Positions 20,479 to 31,008 are shown, counted from the first letter of the stretch. The stretch is 64,000 bases of DNA from Myxococcota bacterium (GCA_028289325.1 JANQQN010000137.1:1-64000); one strand, 5' to 3'. Notes: generated by a model from the letters alone, not told the origin. Translations and numbers: made by a program.

Positions 20479-21254
20479 TTGTTGTCTCCCTCATCAAAGC
20501 TTCCATGTCGGCCTTGTCCTCTGGCGAACCGCGATGCGCCGGCCTGTGCTTCGCCGCTGTCGAAGACTCTCTTGCCGTGCCGGAACTCGTTGAGGTGACC
20601 CATCGGGGCCGGCAGATCCAGGCCTTCGAGCGTGGCTTTGCGGTCCGCGACCATGCACTGCCAAGGAAAGCTGGCGAGCTGGTGAGCGAGCTTCTCGGCC
20701 TCGGCGAGCGCTTGTCCGGCGGGCACCAGGCGATTGGCGAGCCCGATGCGAAACGCTTCCGGGCCATCGACGGCGCGGCCAGTAAGGATGAGGTCCATCG
20801 CGTGCGACAAGCCGATGAGGCGGGGTAGATTGACGGTGACGCCACCCACCATGGGTACACCGTAGCGGCGATCGAACATGCCGAAGGTCGCGGTCTCCTC
20901 CACGACTCGGAGGTCACACCACAAGGCGAGGGCCATTCCGCCGGCGACGGCGTATCCGCTCACCGCGGCGATCACTGGTTTGCCGAGCTGCATGCGGGTC
21001 ACGCCGAGGGGGCTGTCGCCGGTTTCTTCGAGTCGCATCGGATCACCGGCCGCGATCGCTTTGAGATCCGCACCGGAGCTGAAGCTCCCTTGGGCGCCGG
21101 TGAGGACGGCAACCCGGGCCGAATCATCCTCGTCGAAAGTCCGGAATACGGAAGCCAGCTCGTCGGCCGTGGCGCGATCGATGGCGTTTCGTCGTTCGGG
21201 GCGATCGATGGTCATCGTGGTGACGGGACCGTCTTTCTCAACTCGTATGCTCAT
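20475..21254 (-). CDS. Enoyl-CoA hydratase/isomerase family protein
   Basis: Full crotonase fold (GSFSSGADLKAI, AVSGYAVAGGMALALWCDLRV). Confidence 0.9.
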   Translation of the reverse strand: MSIRVEKDGPVTTMTIDRPERRNAIDRATADELASVFRTFDEDDSARVAVLTGAQGSFSSGADLKAIAAGDPMRLEETGDSPLGVTRMQLGKPVIAAVSGYAVAGGMALALWCDLRVVEETATFGMFDRRYGVPMVGGVTVNLPRLIGLSHAMDLILTGRAVDGPEAFRIGLANRLVPAGQALAEAEKLAHQLASFPWQCMVADRKATLEGLDLPAPMGHLNEFRHGKRVFDSGEAQAGASRFARGQGRHGSFDEGDNK

Positions 21255-21337
21255 GGGGAAGATCTAGCACCCGTGTTGACATCGATACGAGGACAATCTA
21301 GAAATTTAGAGCGATCGTTACAAATTAGGAGGAAAGC

Positions 21338-22120
21338 ATGTTGGAAGTCAGCCGCGAAGGAACGGTCCTCATTCTTCGCTTCAACTCACCCGAGACGAAA
21401 AATGCGCTCACGCCAGAAGCGTTGCAGACGCTGATTGAAACGCTGGGGACCACCGCCACCGACAACACCGTTAAGGCCGCGATCCTCACCGGCGCTCCGC
21501 CGATGTTCACCTCAGGGATGCAATTGGACTTCTTCCGTGATCACCGCTCGCCGTTAGCCCAGAAGATCCTCCACCAGTACGTTCCGCAGATGCTCAGCGC
21601 ATTTATCGACTACCCCAAGCCGTGGATCGCGGCCGTCAACGGACCCGGCGTGGGGTTCGGCGCGACGATCTGCGGTCTTTCCGATATGACCCTCATGGGC
21701 GATTCGGCCAAACTTCGCGCGCCGTTCGGCTCGATGGCCGTGGTGCCGGAGGCGGGTTCCACCGTCACCTTTCCACAGCAGATGGGGTACCAGGCCGCGA
21801 TGTGGATGCTGCTGGGCGGGGAGTGGATGGATGCAAAGACCTGTGTGCGCCGCGGTTTCGCCGTCGATGTGGTGGCTGACGACGCGCTCATGGGCGAGGC
21901 CATGCGGCGAGCTCAGCTGATGGCCAACGGTCCGCTGAAGGCCATCATAGCCACCAAAGCGCTGATGAATCGTGAGCGGAAAGCCCGGTTGCATGCGGCG
22001 AACGACGCAGAGCTCAAAGTGTTCGCCGAGCTTCAGGATCAGCCGACCTTCGCGGAAGCCATGAAGGCGATGAGCGAGCGCCGGGCGCCCGACTTTACCC
22101 CGTTCGAACAGGAGGCCTGA
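21338..22120 (+). CDS. Enoyl-CoA hydratase-related protein
   Basis: Crotonase motifs (MFTSGMQLDFF, AAVNGPGVGFGATICGLSDMTLM); AGGAGG RBS upstream. Confidence 0.9.
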   Translation: MLEVSREGTVLILRFNSPETKNALTPEALQTLIETLGTTATDNTVKAAILTGAPPMFTSGMQLDFFRDHRSPLAQKILHQYVPQMLSAFIDYPKPWIAAVNGPGVGFGATICGLSDMTLMGDSAKLRAPFGSMAVVPEAGSTVTFPQQMGYQAAMWMLLGGEWMDAKTCVRRGFAVDVVADDALMGEAMRRAQLMANGPLKAIIATKALMNRERKARLHAANDAELKVFAELQDQPTFAEAMKAMSERRAPDFTPFEQEA

Positions 22121-22121
22121 A

Positions 22122-23096
22122 GTGAAGACCCGCATTACCGAGCTGTTCGGCATCGAGCATCCGATCGTTCAGGGCGGCATGCACTACGTTGGATTCGCCG
22201 AAATGGCGGCCGCGGTATCGGATGCCGGTGGACTGGGCATCATCACTGCGCTGACGCTGAAGACGCCGCAAGCGCTCAAGGCCGAGATCGAAAAGGCGCG
22301 GGGCATGACCGATAAGCCGCTGGGTGTCAATCTGACCTTCCTCCCCATGCTCACCCAGCCGGACTACCCCGGCCTGGTAAGAGTCATCATCGACAGCGGT
22401 ATCAAGGTTGTCGAAACTGCCGGCCGTAATCCGCAGGCGGTCTTGCCGGCCCTCAAGGAAGCGGGCATCAAGGTCGTTCACAAGTGCACGTCGGTTCGGC
22501 ATGCGCTCAAGGCCCAATCGATTGGCTGTGACGCGGTCTCCGTCGACGGCTTCGAGTGTGCGGGTCATCCTGGCGAGGACGACATCCCGAACATGATCCT
22601 GCTGCCGCGGGCGGCCGACGAGCTCGAGATCCCCATGTTGGCATCGGGGGGCCAAGCCGATGGTCGGTCACTGGTCGCGTCGCTGGCTCTCGGTGCCGAC
22701 GGAATCAATATGGGCACGCGGTTCATGGCCACCAAGGAGGCGCCGGTCCACGACAACGTCAAGCAGGCGATCCTCAACGCCACCGAACTCGACACCAAGC
22801 TCATCATGCGTCCTCTTCGCAACACCGAGCGCGTGCTGGACAACCCAGCCGTGCAGCGGGTGTTGGATAAGGAGCGCCAGCTCGGGGAGAAGCTGAAGAT
22901 CGACGACCTCCTCGATGAAGTGGCGGGCGTATATCCTCGCGTCATGCAAGGCGGCGAGGTCGAGACCGGCGTGTGGTCCTGCGGCATGGTGGCGGGACTC
23001 ATCAACGACATTCCCACCTGCAAGGAGCTTATCGATCGCATCATGAGTGAGGCGCGGGCGATCATCGCCGAGCGGCTCGTTGGCGCGATCGCGTAG
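22122..23096 (+). CDS. Nitronate monooxygenase (2-nitropropane dioxygenase) family protein
   Basis: HPIVQGGMHYVG..., SVDGFECAGHPGEDD, ASGGQADGRSLVASLALGADGINMGTRF. Confidence 0.9.
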   Translation: MKTRITELFGIEHPIVQGGMHYVGFAEMAAAVSDAGGLGIITALTLKTPQALKAEIEKARGMTDKPLGVNLTFLPMLTQPDYPGLVRVIIDSGIKVVETAGRNPQAVLPALKEAGIKVVHKCTSVRHALKAQSIGCDAVSVDGFECAGHPGEDDIPNMILLPRAADELEIPMLASGGQADGRSLVASLALGADGINMGTRFMATKEAPVHDNVKQAILNATELDTKLIMRPLRNTERVLDNPAVQRVLDKERQLGEKLKIDDLLDEVAGVYPRVMQGGEVETGVWSCGMVAGLINDIPTCKELIDRIMSEARAIIAERLVGAIA

Positions 23097-23264
23097 ACGA
23101 AAGGGGCGATCGTTCGCCGAAGGAAAGCTCTCTCGCTAAAGGCTGCCGGCCAGGCTGGAGGTCGTCGAGGCCTTGCCGCGTGGTGCAACCGGCAAGGTCC
23201 TCAAATACATCCTACGCTAACGGTTCGGGGCTAGGCGCTGAGAATGTTTGCCGGGTGTGGCCGC

Positions 23265-25297
23265 TTATCGGCCGCCGAGGTGGGTCTCGAACCAGCGGAC
23301 GATGGACACCGTCGACGTGATGCGGTTGTTCGTCTTTCGGAAGCCGTGGCCTTCGTCAGGAAATAGAACGTAGTCGACGGGAACGCCTCGCTCCCTCAGG
23401 CTTCGCACCACCTGCTCGGCCTCCACGACCGGCACGTTGGTGTCGTTCGCGCCGTGTAAGACGATGGTCGGATCGGTGACGCGTTCGATCTGGTGGATGG
23501 GCGACAGTCTTCTAAGTAGGTCGGCCTGTTTGACCGGGTCGCCGTATTCGATCGTTGAAATCGCGGCCATCCAGGGCTCGGTCTGCTCGAAGAATGTCTC
23601 GAAGTTGACGATACCGAAGAGATTCGCTCCCGCCGCAAAGAGTTCGGGGAATCGAGTGAGGCCGGCCATGGTCATGTACCCGCCGTAGGACCCGCCCATG
23701 ATGCCGACGCGGTTGGGATCCGCAATCTTCGAGTCGACCAGATACTTGACGCTCGCTTCGATGTCCCGAACGCCGTCGAAACGAAGCTCGCCGTTGTCCA
23801 GGTTGACGAAACGCTTGCCGAATCCCGCCGAGCCGCGAACGTTGGGGGCGAAGACGCCGATGCCGCGCAGTAGTAGGGCCTGATAGTCGCTCCTGAATCG
23901 CGGTCGTTCTTGCCCCTCAGGGCCACCGTGAAAGCTCACCACGTACGGTCCGGGCCCCTCGACGCCCTGGGGGCGGTACAGCCAGCCGGACAGCTCGAGA
24001 CCGTCATGGGCGGGGTAGGTGACGAGTTGAGGTCGAATCAGCGATTCGAGGTCGATACCGGCATGGGGAGAGAACGTGACCTGTCGCAGCTTGCGCCTTC
24101 GAGTATCGAGAATCCAGATGTCGTTCGGCCGCGCGGCGCCGGAGATGTTCATGGCCAGTTGGCGATCGTCGCGCGAAAACGTGAGCCCGCCGACGATCTC
24201 ACCCGGCAGCGCCGGTATGGGTCGGCGCCGTAACGTCCGGAGATCGACCAGCTCGAGTTCGCTGCGTCCTGACGCGTTCCAGAGTAGAGCGGCGGACCGG
24301 CCGTCATGACTGACGACCAAGCCGTTTGCGTCGGCGTCGTCTCGCGCAATCAGGACTTCCGCGGGCGTCGGCTTGCCGTCCTTACCGATGCGGATCCGAG
24401 CGAACGCGGCCCGGTCTCGGTTCTGATTGGTGGTCAGCCAAATCGTCCGCCCGTTGGGCGAGAATTGGGCGTTGTCGCTGGATCCGGGACCTCCGTGGGG
24501 GGTCAGGTCAAATTCGACCCCCGACGTGAGATCGCGCAGGAACGCGGTATCCATGCTGCGGCTCCGCATCCGCCACAGAAGGGCGCGGCGGCCATCTCGG
24601 CTCAGGTCCATGGCGAAGCCGATACCCGGGTTCTCCGCGATGAGCTTCAGGTCATCAGTCGCCGCGTCGTAGTACCAGGCGTCCATCGTTTTGGGGTCTC
24701 GGCGGCTGGAGCTGAGGATGAGTCGGCGACCGGTGTCGTCGAATTCGCCCAGCCAGTTGTTGGTCTTGCCGCCGTCGGTGATTCGCTTGAGATCCGAGCC
24801 GTCGGGGCGAACCAGGTAGATCTGCGCGTTCAGTCCGCCCCCGGTGCGACGGAAAACGCCAGCCACTTTCCATCCGGTGACCACCGGACCCCGCCGACCT
24901 GGTCGTCGAGTGCCGTGACTTGCCGGGGCCAACCGCCCTTGACGGGGACCGTCCATATCTGCGGGACGCCGGTGAGATCGGACACGAAGGCCAGCTGGCG
25001 TCCGTCGGGGGAGAAGGTCGGCGACCCGCATCTGCCGACTTTGGCCATCGTCGCGACTTGCCGCGCCAGCGGGGACGTGGGGTTCTGAAGCGTCGACCGG
25101 GGCCGAAGAGGCACGGGCGCCTTCGGCGCGCTGGTCGCCTGACTCGCGGGCTGCGCTTTTTGCACCGGCGGCTCAGGCTCGGCCGTCGGCACCGGCGCGC
25201 AGCACACGGCAGCGATCGCGCAGAAGAACACGGTCGGTCCGATGTCGGGATGGACGGGACGGGCAGGGCGCCGGACGTCGATAGGTGGAACTTGCAT
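23265..25297 (-). pseudogene. S9 family prolyl oligopeptidase-like lipoprotein, frameshifted
   Basis: N-terminal part in ORF 24830-25384 and the remainder in ORF 23265-25031; reading continues across a C5 run at 24838-24842 if one base is restored (SVAPG-GGLNAQIYLVRPDG). Confidence 0.8.
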
Positions 25298-25470
25298 GGC
25301 TGCCGCTGCTAGACCATGCGCCGAGGGCGGTGAAAAGTACCGGCGGCGGCGGCGAAGGCCCGGCCGGCCAAGATGTGGGCGCATCGGTGGTCGACGGACA
25401 CGGGGAATGGAGGCTCCTCAGGTCTATCCGGATCCGCCGGTGGTCCGCTGCCGTCGGGCGCAGATGAGGT

Positions 25471-26307
25471 ATGGTGACCGAACTCCCGGTGGCGAGGCAC
25501 GACATGACGCTGAGGTCGCGACGATTCTGGATGTTCCACTGCGTCTTTTGGCTGATCGCGGCGTTCGCGATCACCGTCGACGCGTCGTCCGGCCTGCCGC
25601 TGGCGGGAGGTGTCCTGCGCGGGCTCCTGCAGGGCAGCGTAGGTTTCGGCCTCGGCTTCGGCCTCATGCGCTTCTATGACCGCACGAACATCCGCGATCT
25701 CAACGTGCTGGCCCTCGTCGCAGCCGGGACCTGCGCCGGCCTTGGATTTGTCGGCACCATCGCCACCAACCCCATCGTGTGGCGGCTGCAGGGCATCCCG
25801 CTGGTGAAGCTCCGCTGGAGCTACTACACGTACAGTTGGCTCACCCTCGGTCTGATTCTTCTGGTGTGGACCGGCTTCTATCTCGCCAATCAGCGGGGGC
25901 TTTCTTTCGTCCAGGGCGATACCGACGCCCAGGCGGTGGAGGCAGTGCGGTCCCTGACCCACGCGAACGGCTACGCCCCCTACGTCGCCGTCGAGCATCG
26001 GGACATGATCAGCATCGTGCCCACGCATCGTCTCGTCGCGGTTCGGGCCGCCGGTGACTACATCGAACTGATCACCGACGAGCAGACGTACCTGCGTCGC
26101 GAGACCCTGACCGACATGCAGGCCCGGCTCGACCCCGAGCGATTCGTCAGGGTTCATCGCTCCGCGATCATCAACCTCGACGCCGTGCGCAATCTGATCC
26201 CCCAAGGACGCGGCGACTACGAGGTGGAGCTCGATGGGGGTGAAAAGCTACGGGTGAGCCGCCGCTATCGGGCGGCCCTCGGGGAGCGAGTCCAGATGCC
26301 CCTATAG
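25471..26307 (+). CDS. Membrane-anchored LytTR-type DNA-binding regulator
   Basis: Hydrophobic TM segments then LytTR domain (IVPTHRLVAVRAAGDYIELITDEQTYLRRETLTDMQARLDPERFVRVHRSAIINLDAV). Confidence 0.88.
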   Translation: MVTELPVARHDMTLRSRRFWMFHCVFWLIAAFAITVDASSGLPLAGGVLRGLLQGSVGFGLGFGLMRFYDRTNIRDLNVLALVAAGTCAGLGFVGTIATNPIVWRLQGIPLVKLRWSYYTYSWLTLGLILLVWTGFYLANQRGLSFVQGDTDAQAVEAVRSLTHANGYAPYVAVEHRDMISIVPTHRLVAVRAAGDYIELITDEQTYLRRETLTDMQARLDPERFVRVHRSAIINLDAVRNLIPQGRGDYEVELDGGEKLRVSRRYRAALGERVQMPL

Positions 26308-26408
26308 GATCTCGTCCCGCTCGTCTCTCTACCGTCCCGCTCGTCGAATCTCCAGCCCGTTCGACGACTTGGCGTTGCCCGCGGTCCGCCGACCCGGACC
26401 CTGAGCGC

Positions 26409-27176
26409 ATGAATCGGCAGACCCGTACTTCATTGTCCTCGGCGGTCACGACTGCGCTGACCTTGCTCGCTGCACCGGCGGCGGCCCAAATCCCCGACAC
26501 CTTCGTCAACCTGCAGGCGCTGGCCGAGGACATCTCCAAACCGGAGCTTGTAAAAGTCATGAAGTCTTTCTCGTTAGCCCTGGGCGTTCGATGTCAGCAC
26601 TGCCACGTGGGCGGAGATGGTCGCTCGCTGAAAGACGTCGATTTTGCCAGCGACGAGGATCCCGACAAGAGAATGGCCCGCTTTATGATGCGCATGACGC
26701 GGGCCATCAACGGATACGCTCTCGGCTCGGCCCCCGCCCGCTCGACCCCCAACGTTGAGGTGACCTGCAAGACGTGTCACCGCGGACGACCGGTTCCGCG
26801 CCCGCTCGGCGATGAGTTGGCCATCGCGCTCGACAAGGGCGGCCTCGAGGCGGCGACCGCCCGCTACCGAGAACTGCGAAAAGAGGACTATGGCCGCGGG
26901 CGGTTCGATTTTGGCGAGGACGAGGTCGCCGACCTCGCGGAACGCCGTCTGCGCCGCGGCGAGACCGATGTCGCGCTCGGACTGCTGCGCCTCAACGTCG
27001 AGCATCATCCCAAATCCGCGCGAGCACATCTGTCCATCGGCGCGGTCATGGAACGCCGCGGACGCCCCCAAGAGGCCCTGAAAGCTTATCGAAAAGCGCT
27101 GTCGCTGCGCCCGGGGGCCCCTGGGGTTCGCGCGCGCATTCGAGCGCTCGAGTCGAAGGTACGACGGTTGGAGTAA
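26409..27176 (+). CDS. Diheme c-type cytochrome (CytoC_RC-like) with C-terminal TPR-like region
   Basis: ALGVRCQHCHVGG, VTCKTCHRGRPVP; C-terminal TPR-like helices. Confidence 0.8.
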   Translation: MNRQTRTSLSSAVTTALTLLAAPAAAQIPDTFVNLQALAEDISKPELVKVMKSFSLALGVRCQHCHVGGDGRSLKDVDFASDEDPDKRMARFMMRMTRAINGYALGSAPARSTPNVEVTCKTCHRGRPVPRPLGDELAIALDKGGLEAATARYRELRKEDYGRGRFDFGEDEVADLAERRLRRGETDVALGLLRLNVEHHPKSARAHLSIGAVMERRGRPQEALKAYRKALSLRPGAPGVRARIRALESKVRRLE

Positions 27177-27214
27177 CGGCGGCCTTGGTGGCCGCCCTTC
27201 ATGGCGCGAACGGC

Positions 27215-27575
27215 TTAGCGGCCGGATTCGCTCCACGCCGGCCGCTTGCCGAGCTTGTCCAGGAGGAAGTCGATGAATGTCCGGACCTTCGCGGTCAAAA
27301 CGTTCGACTTCGGATAGACGAGCCACAGCACCGACTGATCGTCGACGCGGTACGCGGGCAACACGCGCACCAGCGTGCCGTCGGCGAGGTCTCGATGGAC
27401 GCTCCACAGCGAGTTCATCGAGATGCCGCCCCCCGCCTTGGTCGCGACCTTTTGGCTCAAGCCGTCGTCGACCACCAGCCGACAAGTCGCCTTGCTTGGG
27501 TCGAACACGCCCCTCGCGCCGTCGGGCCCCACCAGCGGTTTCGGCGACGAGTCTTTGAAGCCGATCAACTCGTGC
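27215..27575 (-). pseudogene. LysR regulator, 3' (effector domain) fragment
   Basis: [15 protein letters not shown]...[38 protein letters not shown].. matches a LysR C-terminus; HTH half absent. Confidence 0.75.
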
Positions 27576-27576
27576 G

Positions 27577-28064
27577 TGGTCAATACCATCGCGCCTTACC
27601 TGCTGACGACTCGGCTTCTTTCGCACCTCGGTTCGTCCGGTCGAGTGGTCAACGTCTCCTCGGCCGCTCAGTCCACGGTTGACCTCCGCGCGCTGGCGGG
27701 TCAGGTCGATCTGGAGGATTTCGAGGCCTACGCCCAAAGCAAGGTGGCCCTTATGATGTGGTCTCGCCATTTGGCCCAATCCCTGAAGAAACAAGGCCCC
27801 GTCATCGTCGCGGTCAATCCCGGCTCGATGCTGGGCAGCAAGATGGTCAAAGAAGCGTTCGGTGTCGCCGGGGGCGATATCGGAATCGGTGCAGAGATCC
27901 TGTGTCGGGCCGCGTTGTCCTCAGACTTTGCGGAGGCCTCGGGCCAATACTTCGACAACGACGCTCGCCGGTTCGCCGCGCCCCATGCGGATGTGCTCGA
28001 ACCTGACAAGTGTGCGCAGCTGGTGGCCAACCTCCGCGACGTCATCGGACGGATGGGCGACTAA
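27577..28064 (+). pseudogene. Short-chain dehydrogenase/reductase, 3' fragment
   Basis: [26 protein letters not shown]...[16 protein letters not shown]...[14 protein letters not shown] from the NxxAP region onward; Rossmann N-terminus absent. Confidence 0.75.
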
Positions 28065-28232
28065 ACGTCATCCCATCTAAGTTTGGCGGCCTGGGGATAG
28101 GTCCGGTTATCGGCGTACTTCGGCGCGCTTCAAAAAGAGGGCGACGACGCTAAGGTCCGGCGTGTAGACGCTGCTCGTGCTAACGCCGACTTGGCTGGGC
28201 TTGCCTTTACTCAGGCGGCCACCGGAAGCTGA

Positions 28233-30518
28233 ATGAAGCCACAACGGGGGAACGTTCTAGACGGCTCAAGGGAGACGGAATCCGTGTACGAGGAAGGTGA
28301 TCGCGTTGGTCTCGTACGGCGAGTCTTGGCCGGCGAAGATCCGGCGCTGGTCGCAGCCGAAGCAAAAATCGAGGTTGAGAGGCTCGAGAACTGGAAGACA
28401 CTCTTCGTTGAGGCGGGTTCGGCATCGTTGAACAGGCGCCCCTCCGATCAGCTAAGATACAAGGCATTTCTGAGCTATTCGCATCGAGACAAGATCGTCG
28501 CCCGTCGGTTTCATAGGGCGCTCGAGCGGTATCGTCTGCCGCCAGCGCCCGGTCGTCCCGGAAGGTCCCTCGGTAAGTTCTTCTTCGATGAATACGAGCT
28601 GGCGGCCGCATCCAAGATCGGTCCGGCTATCCGAGGCGCCCTTGATGACAGTGAGTCGTTGGTCCTACTGGGAAGCGGCGCATCCGCCTCTTCTCCGTTT
28701 GTTGCGGATGAAGTGCAGCACTTTCTTCGCCGCGATGAGACTCGGATCTTCGTCGTCGCCTTGGATCCGTTCGAAAGTCGCGAAGACCTGGCGCAATTGG
28801 TTTCCCCGCCCCTCCGGCCTCGGATGTCGAGTACCGAAACCGTGCCGCTGGTTGTTCAGCCTTCCCAGGACGGTTTCGAGAGAGCTGTGGTGCGGTTGGC
28901 GGCGGGCTTGAGTGAATGCGATTTCGATAGTCTGTGGCAGCGTGAGAGAAGGCGGGCTCGTCGGCGGCGAGGGATCCAAGCCGGAGCGGTGTTCGCGTTG
29001 GTCATCTCCGCTTTTGTGGGCCTTTCATCCGTGCAGCGAGCGATCGATGTGAGGGAGCTCGCCGCCTTCGCGTCGACGCGGGCGGAAGACGGCTGGCAAT
29101 CCGCCTGGCGGCCACGCTTTTTCGAGCCGGCCTTTAGGAGCGCTTTGGCGGCGTTGCCTCTGCCTTACGAGATTGGTTTGCCTCCGAGTGACCCGCCGAG
29201 GTGTGATCTAGGGGAGAACGCCCCGTCCCCTTCGTGCATCTTTCGTCGGTCGGGTCTGGCGGTTCCATCCCGACTCATCTGGGGTCAACGACCCAAAGGC
29301 GAGCAGAGTAATGTCCGCCCGGACATCGACGACTCGAGCAACCACGAACGGCGTACGCTCTTCTCTCCTCTACACGTGCGGCGGCTGACGATCAGTGGGA
29401 ACGGCCGACGCCTGGCGATGCTCGAATCGCAGCGGGTCACGGTCGCCGAGGTCCCTACGGGCGCCGTTGTTTCTTCAACCGTGACCCAAGCGAACGCGGT
29501 AGCCCTAGATACCGACGGGCGTCACCTCGCCTTGGCTTTGCCGCGGTCCCTCGTTGAAGTCGACGTCGGGACCTGGCGCGCGCGAAACATCTGGCCGCTG
29601 CGGCGGTTCCGCCCCCTCCGACTGGAGCATTTCCGTTCTCAGTGGCTCTTGTTCGATTCGCAGCGCCTACTTCGATTCCCATCCGCGGATCGAGGAGGGG
29701 CGACGCGCTCCAGTGCCCCGGAGGGACAGCCCATCGTTTCGAGCGACGTATACAATCCGAGACCCTTGGCGGTTCGGACGGGGAAAGCGGTCGTATTTGG
29801 GGACGACGGCGACGCTACGATCCAGAGCGTGGACTTGGCTGACAAACGTAGTCGGGCGGTGACACATGCCCAGCTGGCAGCGGGGGTAGGGCAGGTGAAG
29901 GCCACCGCTGTTTCACCGTCGGGTAGCCTCCTCGTTCTCGGAGGCAACGGCAGCGGTAGCACGGGGCGTGATGGTGGGCAGGTGGTTCGTACGAGCGACG
30001 GATCCGAGCAAGCCCGACTGCGTGGACATGCCGGAGAGATCTATGCAGCCGCCTTCGGATCTGACGACGAGACGGTGGTGACCGGCGGGAGCGATTTCAG
30101 TGTTCGCGTTTGGCAGGCCAGTCAAGGCCGTGAGAGCCTTCGGTTGATCGGGCATGTAGCGCCCGTCAGTGATCTCGTGGTCGACCCATTCGGTCAGTGG
30201 TTCGCCTCCGCCTCACAAGACGGGACCGTGCGCGTGTGGACGCTGCCGGCTGGTTTCGATTCAAGCGATCGCGATCTTCGGAATGCGCATTGTGATCATC
30301 AAAATGAGCACCCAAACACAGTATTTACTCGCGCTGAAAGAAGCCGCTTGAGGGCGGCCCAAGGGCGCCCTTGGGACGTGTGCGAATGGGCAGGTTTAGG
30401 CTCCCTAGAAGGATGGCGACAAGCGTTGGTGGTTGCGCTGGTTCGATGGTTTCGCCTGTCGAGCGTGGACTACGGCCGCCCAGACAGTACGGTCGTGATT
30501 ACAGACCCAAACTCTTGA
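28233..30518 (+). CDS. HTH-like / TIR domain / TM / WD40 beta-propeller protein
   Basis: YKAFLSYSHRDKIVARRFHRALERYRLP (TIR), TM (AGAVFALVISAFVGLSS), WD40 blades (LRGHAGEIYAAAFGSDDETVVTGGSDFSVRVWQ). Confidence 0.85.
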   Translation: MKPQRGNVLDGSRETESVYEEGDRVGLVRRVLAGEDPALVAAEAKIEVERLENWKTLFVEAGSASLNRRPSDQLRYKAFLSYSHRDKIVARRFHRALERYRLPPAPGRPGRSLGKFFFDEYELAAASKIGPAIRGALDDSESLVLLGSGASASSPFVADEVQHFLRRDETRIFVVALDPFESREDLAQLVSPPLRPRMSSTETVPLVVQPSQDGFERAVVRLAAGLSECDFDSLWQRERRRARRRRGIQAGAVFALVISAFVGLSSVQRAIDVRELAAFASTRAEDGWQSAWRPRFFEPAFRSALAALPLPYEIGLPPSDPPRCDLGENAPSPSCIFRRSGLAVPSRLIWGQRPKGEQSNVRPDIDDSSNHERRTLFSPLHVRRLTISGNGRRLAMLESQRVTVAEVPTGAVVSSTVTQANAVALDTDGRHLALALPRSLVEVDVGTWRARNIWPLRRFRPLRLEHFRSQWLLFDSQRLLRFPSADRGGATRSSAPEGQPIVSSDVYNPRPLAVRTGKAVVFGDDGDATIQSVDLADKRSRAVTHAQLAAGVGQVKATAVSPSGSLLVLGGNGSGSTGRDGGQVVRTSDGSEQARLRGHAGEIYAAAFGSDDETVVTGGSDFSVRVWQASQGRESLRLIGHVAPVSDLVVDPFGQWFASASQDGTVRVWTLPAGFDSSDRDLRNAHCDHQNEHPNTVFTRAERSRLRAAQGRPWDVCEWAGLGSLEGWRQALVVALVRWFRLSSVDYGRPDSTVVITDPNS

Positions 30519-31008
30519 GCATGGCCAGCGCCGCCTCGACCTCGGCAGGAAACACAGCGGCCCCATCTTGCAGCCATTGAAGGTAGGCCTTGGCGCTCGG
30601 GTCTTTGCTATGACGTAGAGCGCTACGAGTGGACGCCTCGCCGGCGGCAACGCAGATGGCAGCGGGCAGGCCCAAGCTCGCGCTGAAGTTTGCCTGCTTG
30701 GCATTCCACAGCAGCAGACCATCGTCGGCGTGACGCAGGGATGCGACCATCCAGGCGCACAGATACATGTTCTCGGTGAGCTGAAACAGCTGTTCGTGAA
30801 ATGCCGTCTCTTGCTTCAATAGGCACCGTAGCCACTCGCGGTCATCGGGCCCGAAGTCTCGAGCGAATCGCAGGCAAACCGCGCGGCGGTAATCCTCATT
30901 GACGTCCTCGCCGGCTACGCCTGGCCGAGGTCGATAAGCAATCATGTCTACCAAGCGTTTCGCGAGCCCCAGCTGGCGCGCTTGCGCTACAAATTCGGCT
31001 GCGTCCAT
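30499..31008 (-). CDS. Hypothetical protein
   Basis: Likely start MDAAEFVAQARQLG; 3' end overlaps the TIR-WD40 ORF by 20 bp (convergent). Confidence 0.6.
   Translation of the reverse strand: MDAAEFVAQARQLGLAKRLVDMIAYRPRPGVAGEDVNEDYRRAVCLRFARDFGPDDREWLRCLLKQETAFHEQLFQLTENMYLCAWMVASLRHADDGLLLWNAKQANFSASLGLPAAICVAAGEASTRSALRHSKDPSAKAYLQWLQDGAAVFPAEVEAALAMLKSLGL

Noticed and set aside
25309-26205. 298-aa minus-strand ORF overlapping the LytTR gene
   Set aside because: Shadow ORF opposite a clear LytTR coding sequence.
26574-27794. 406-aa minus-strand ORF opposite the cytochrome gene
   Set aside because: Covers antisense of the CytoC_RC-like gene and the LysR/SDR fragments; no coherent domain.
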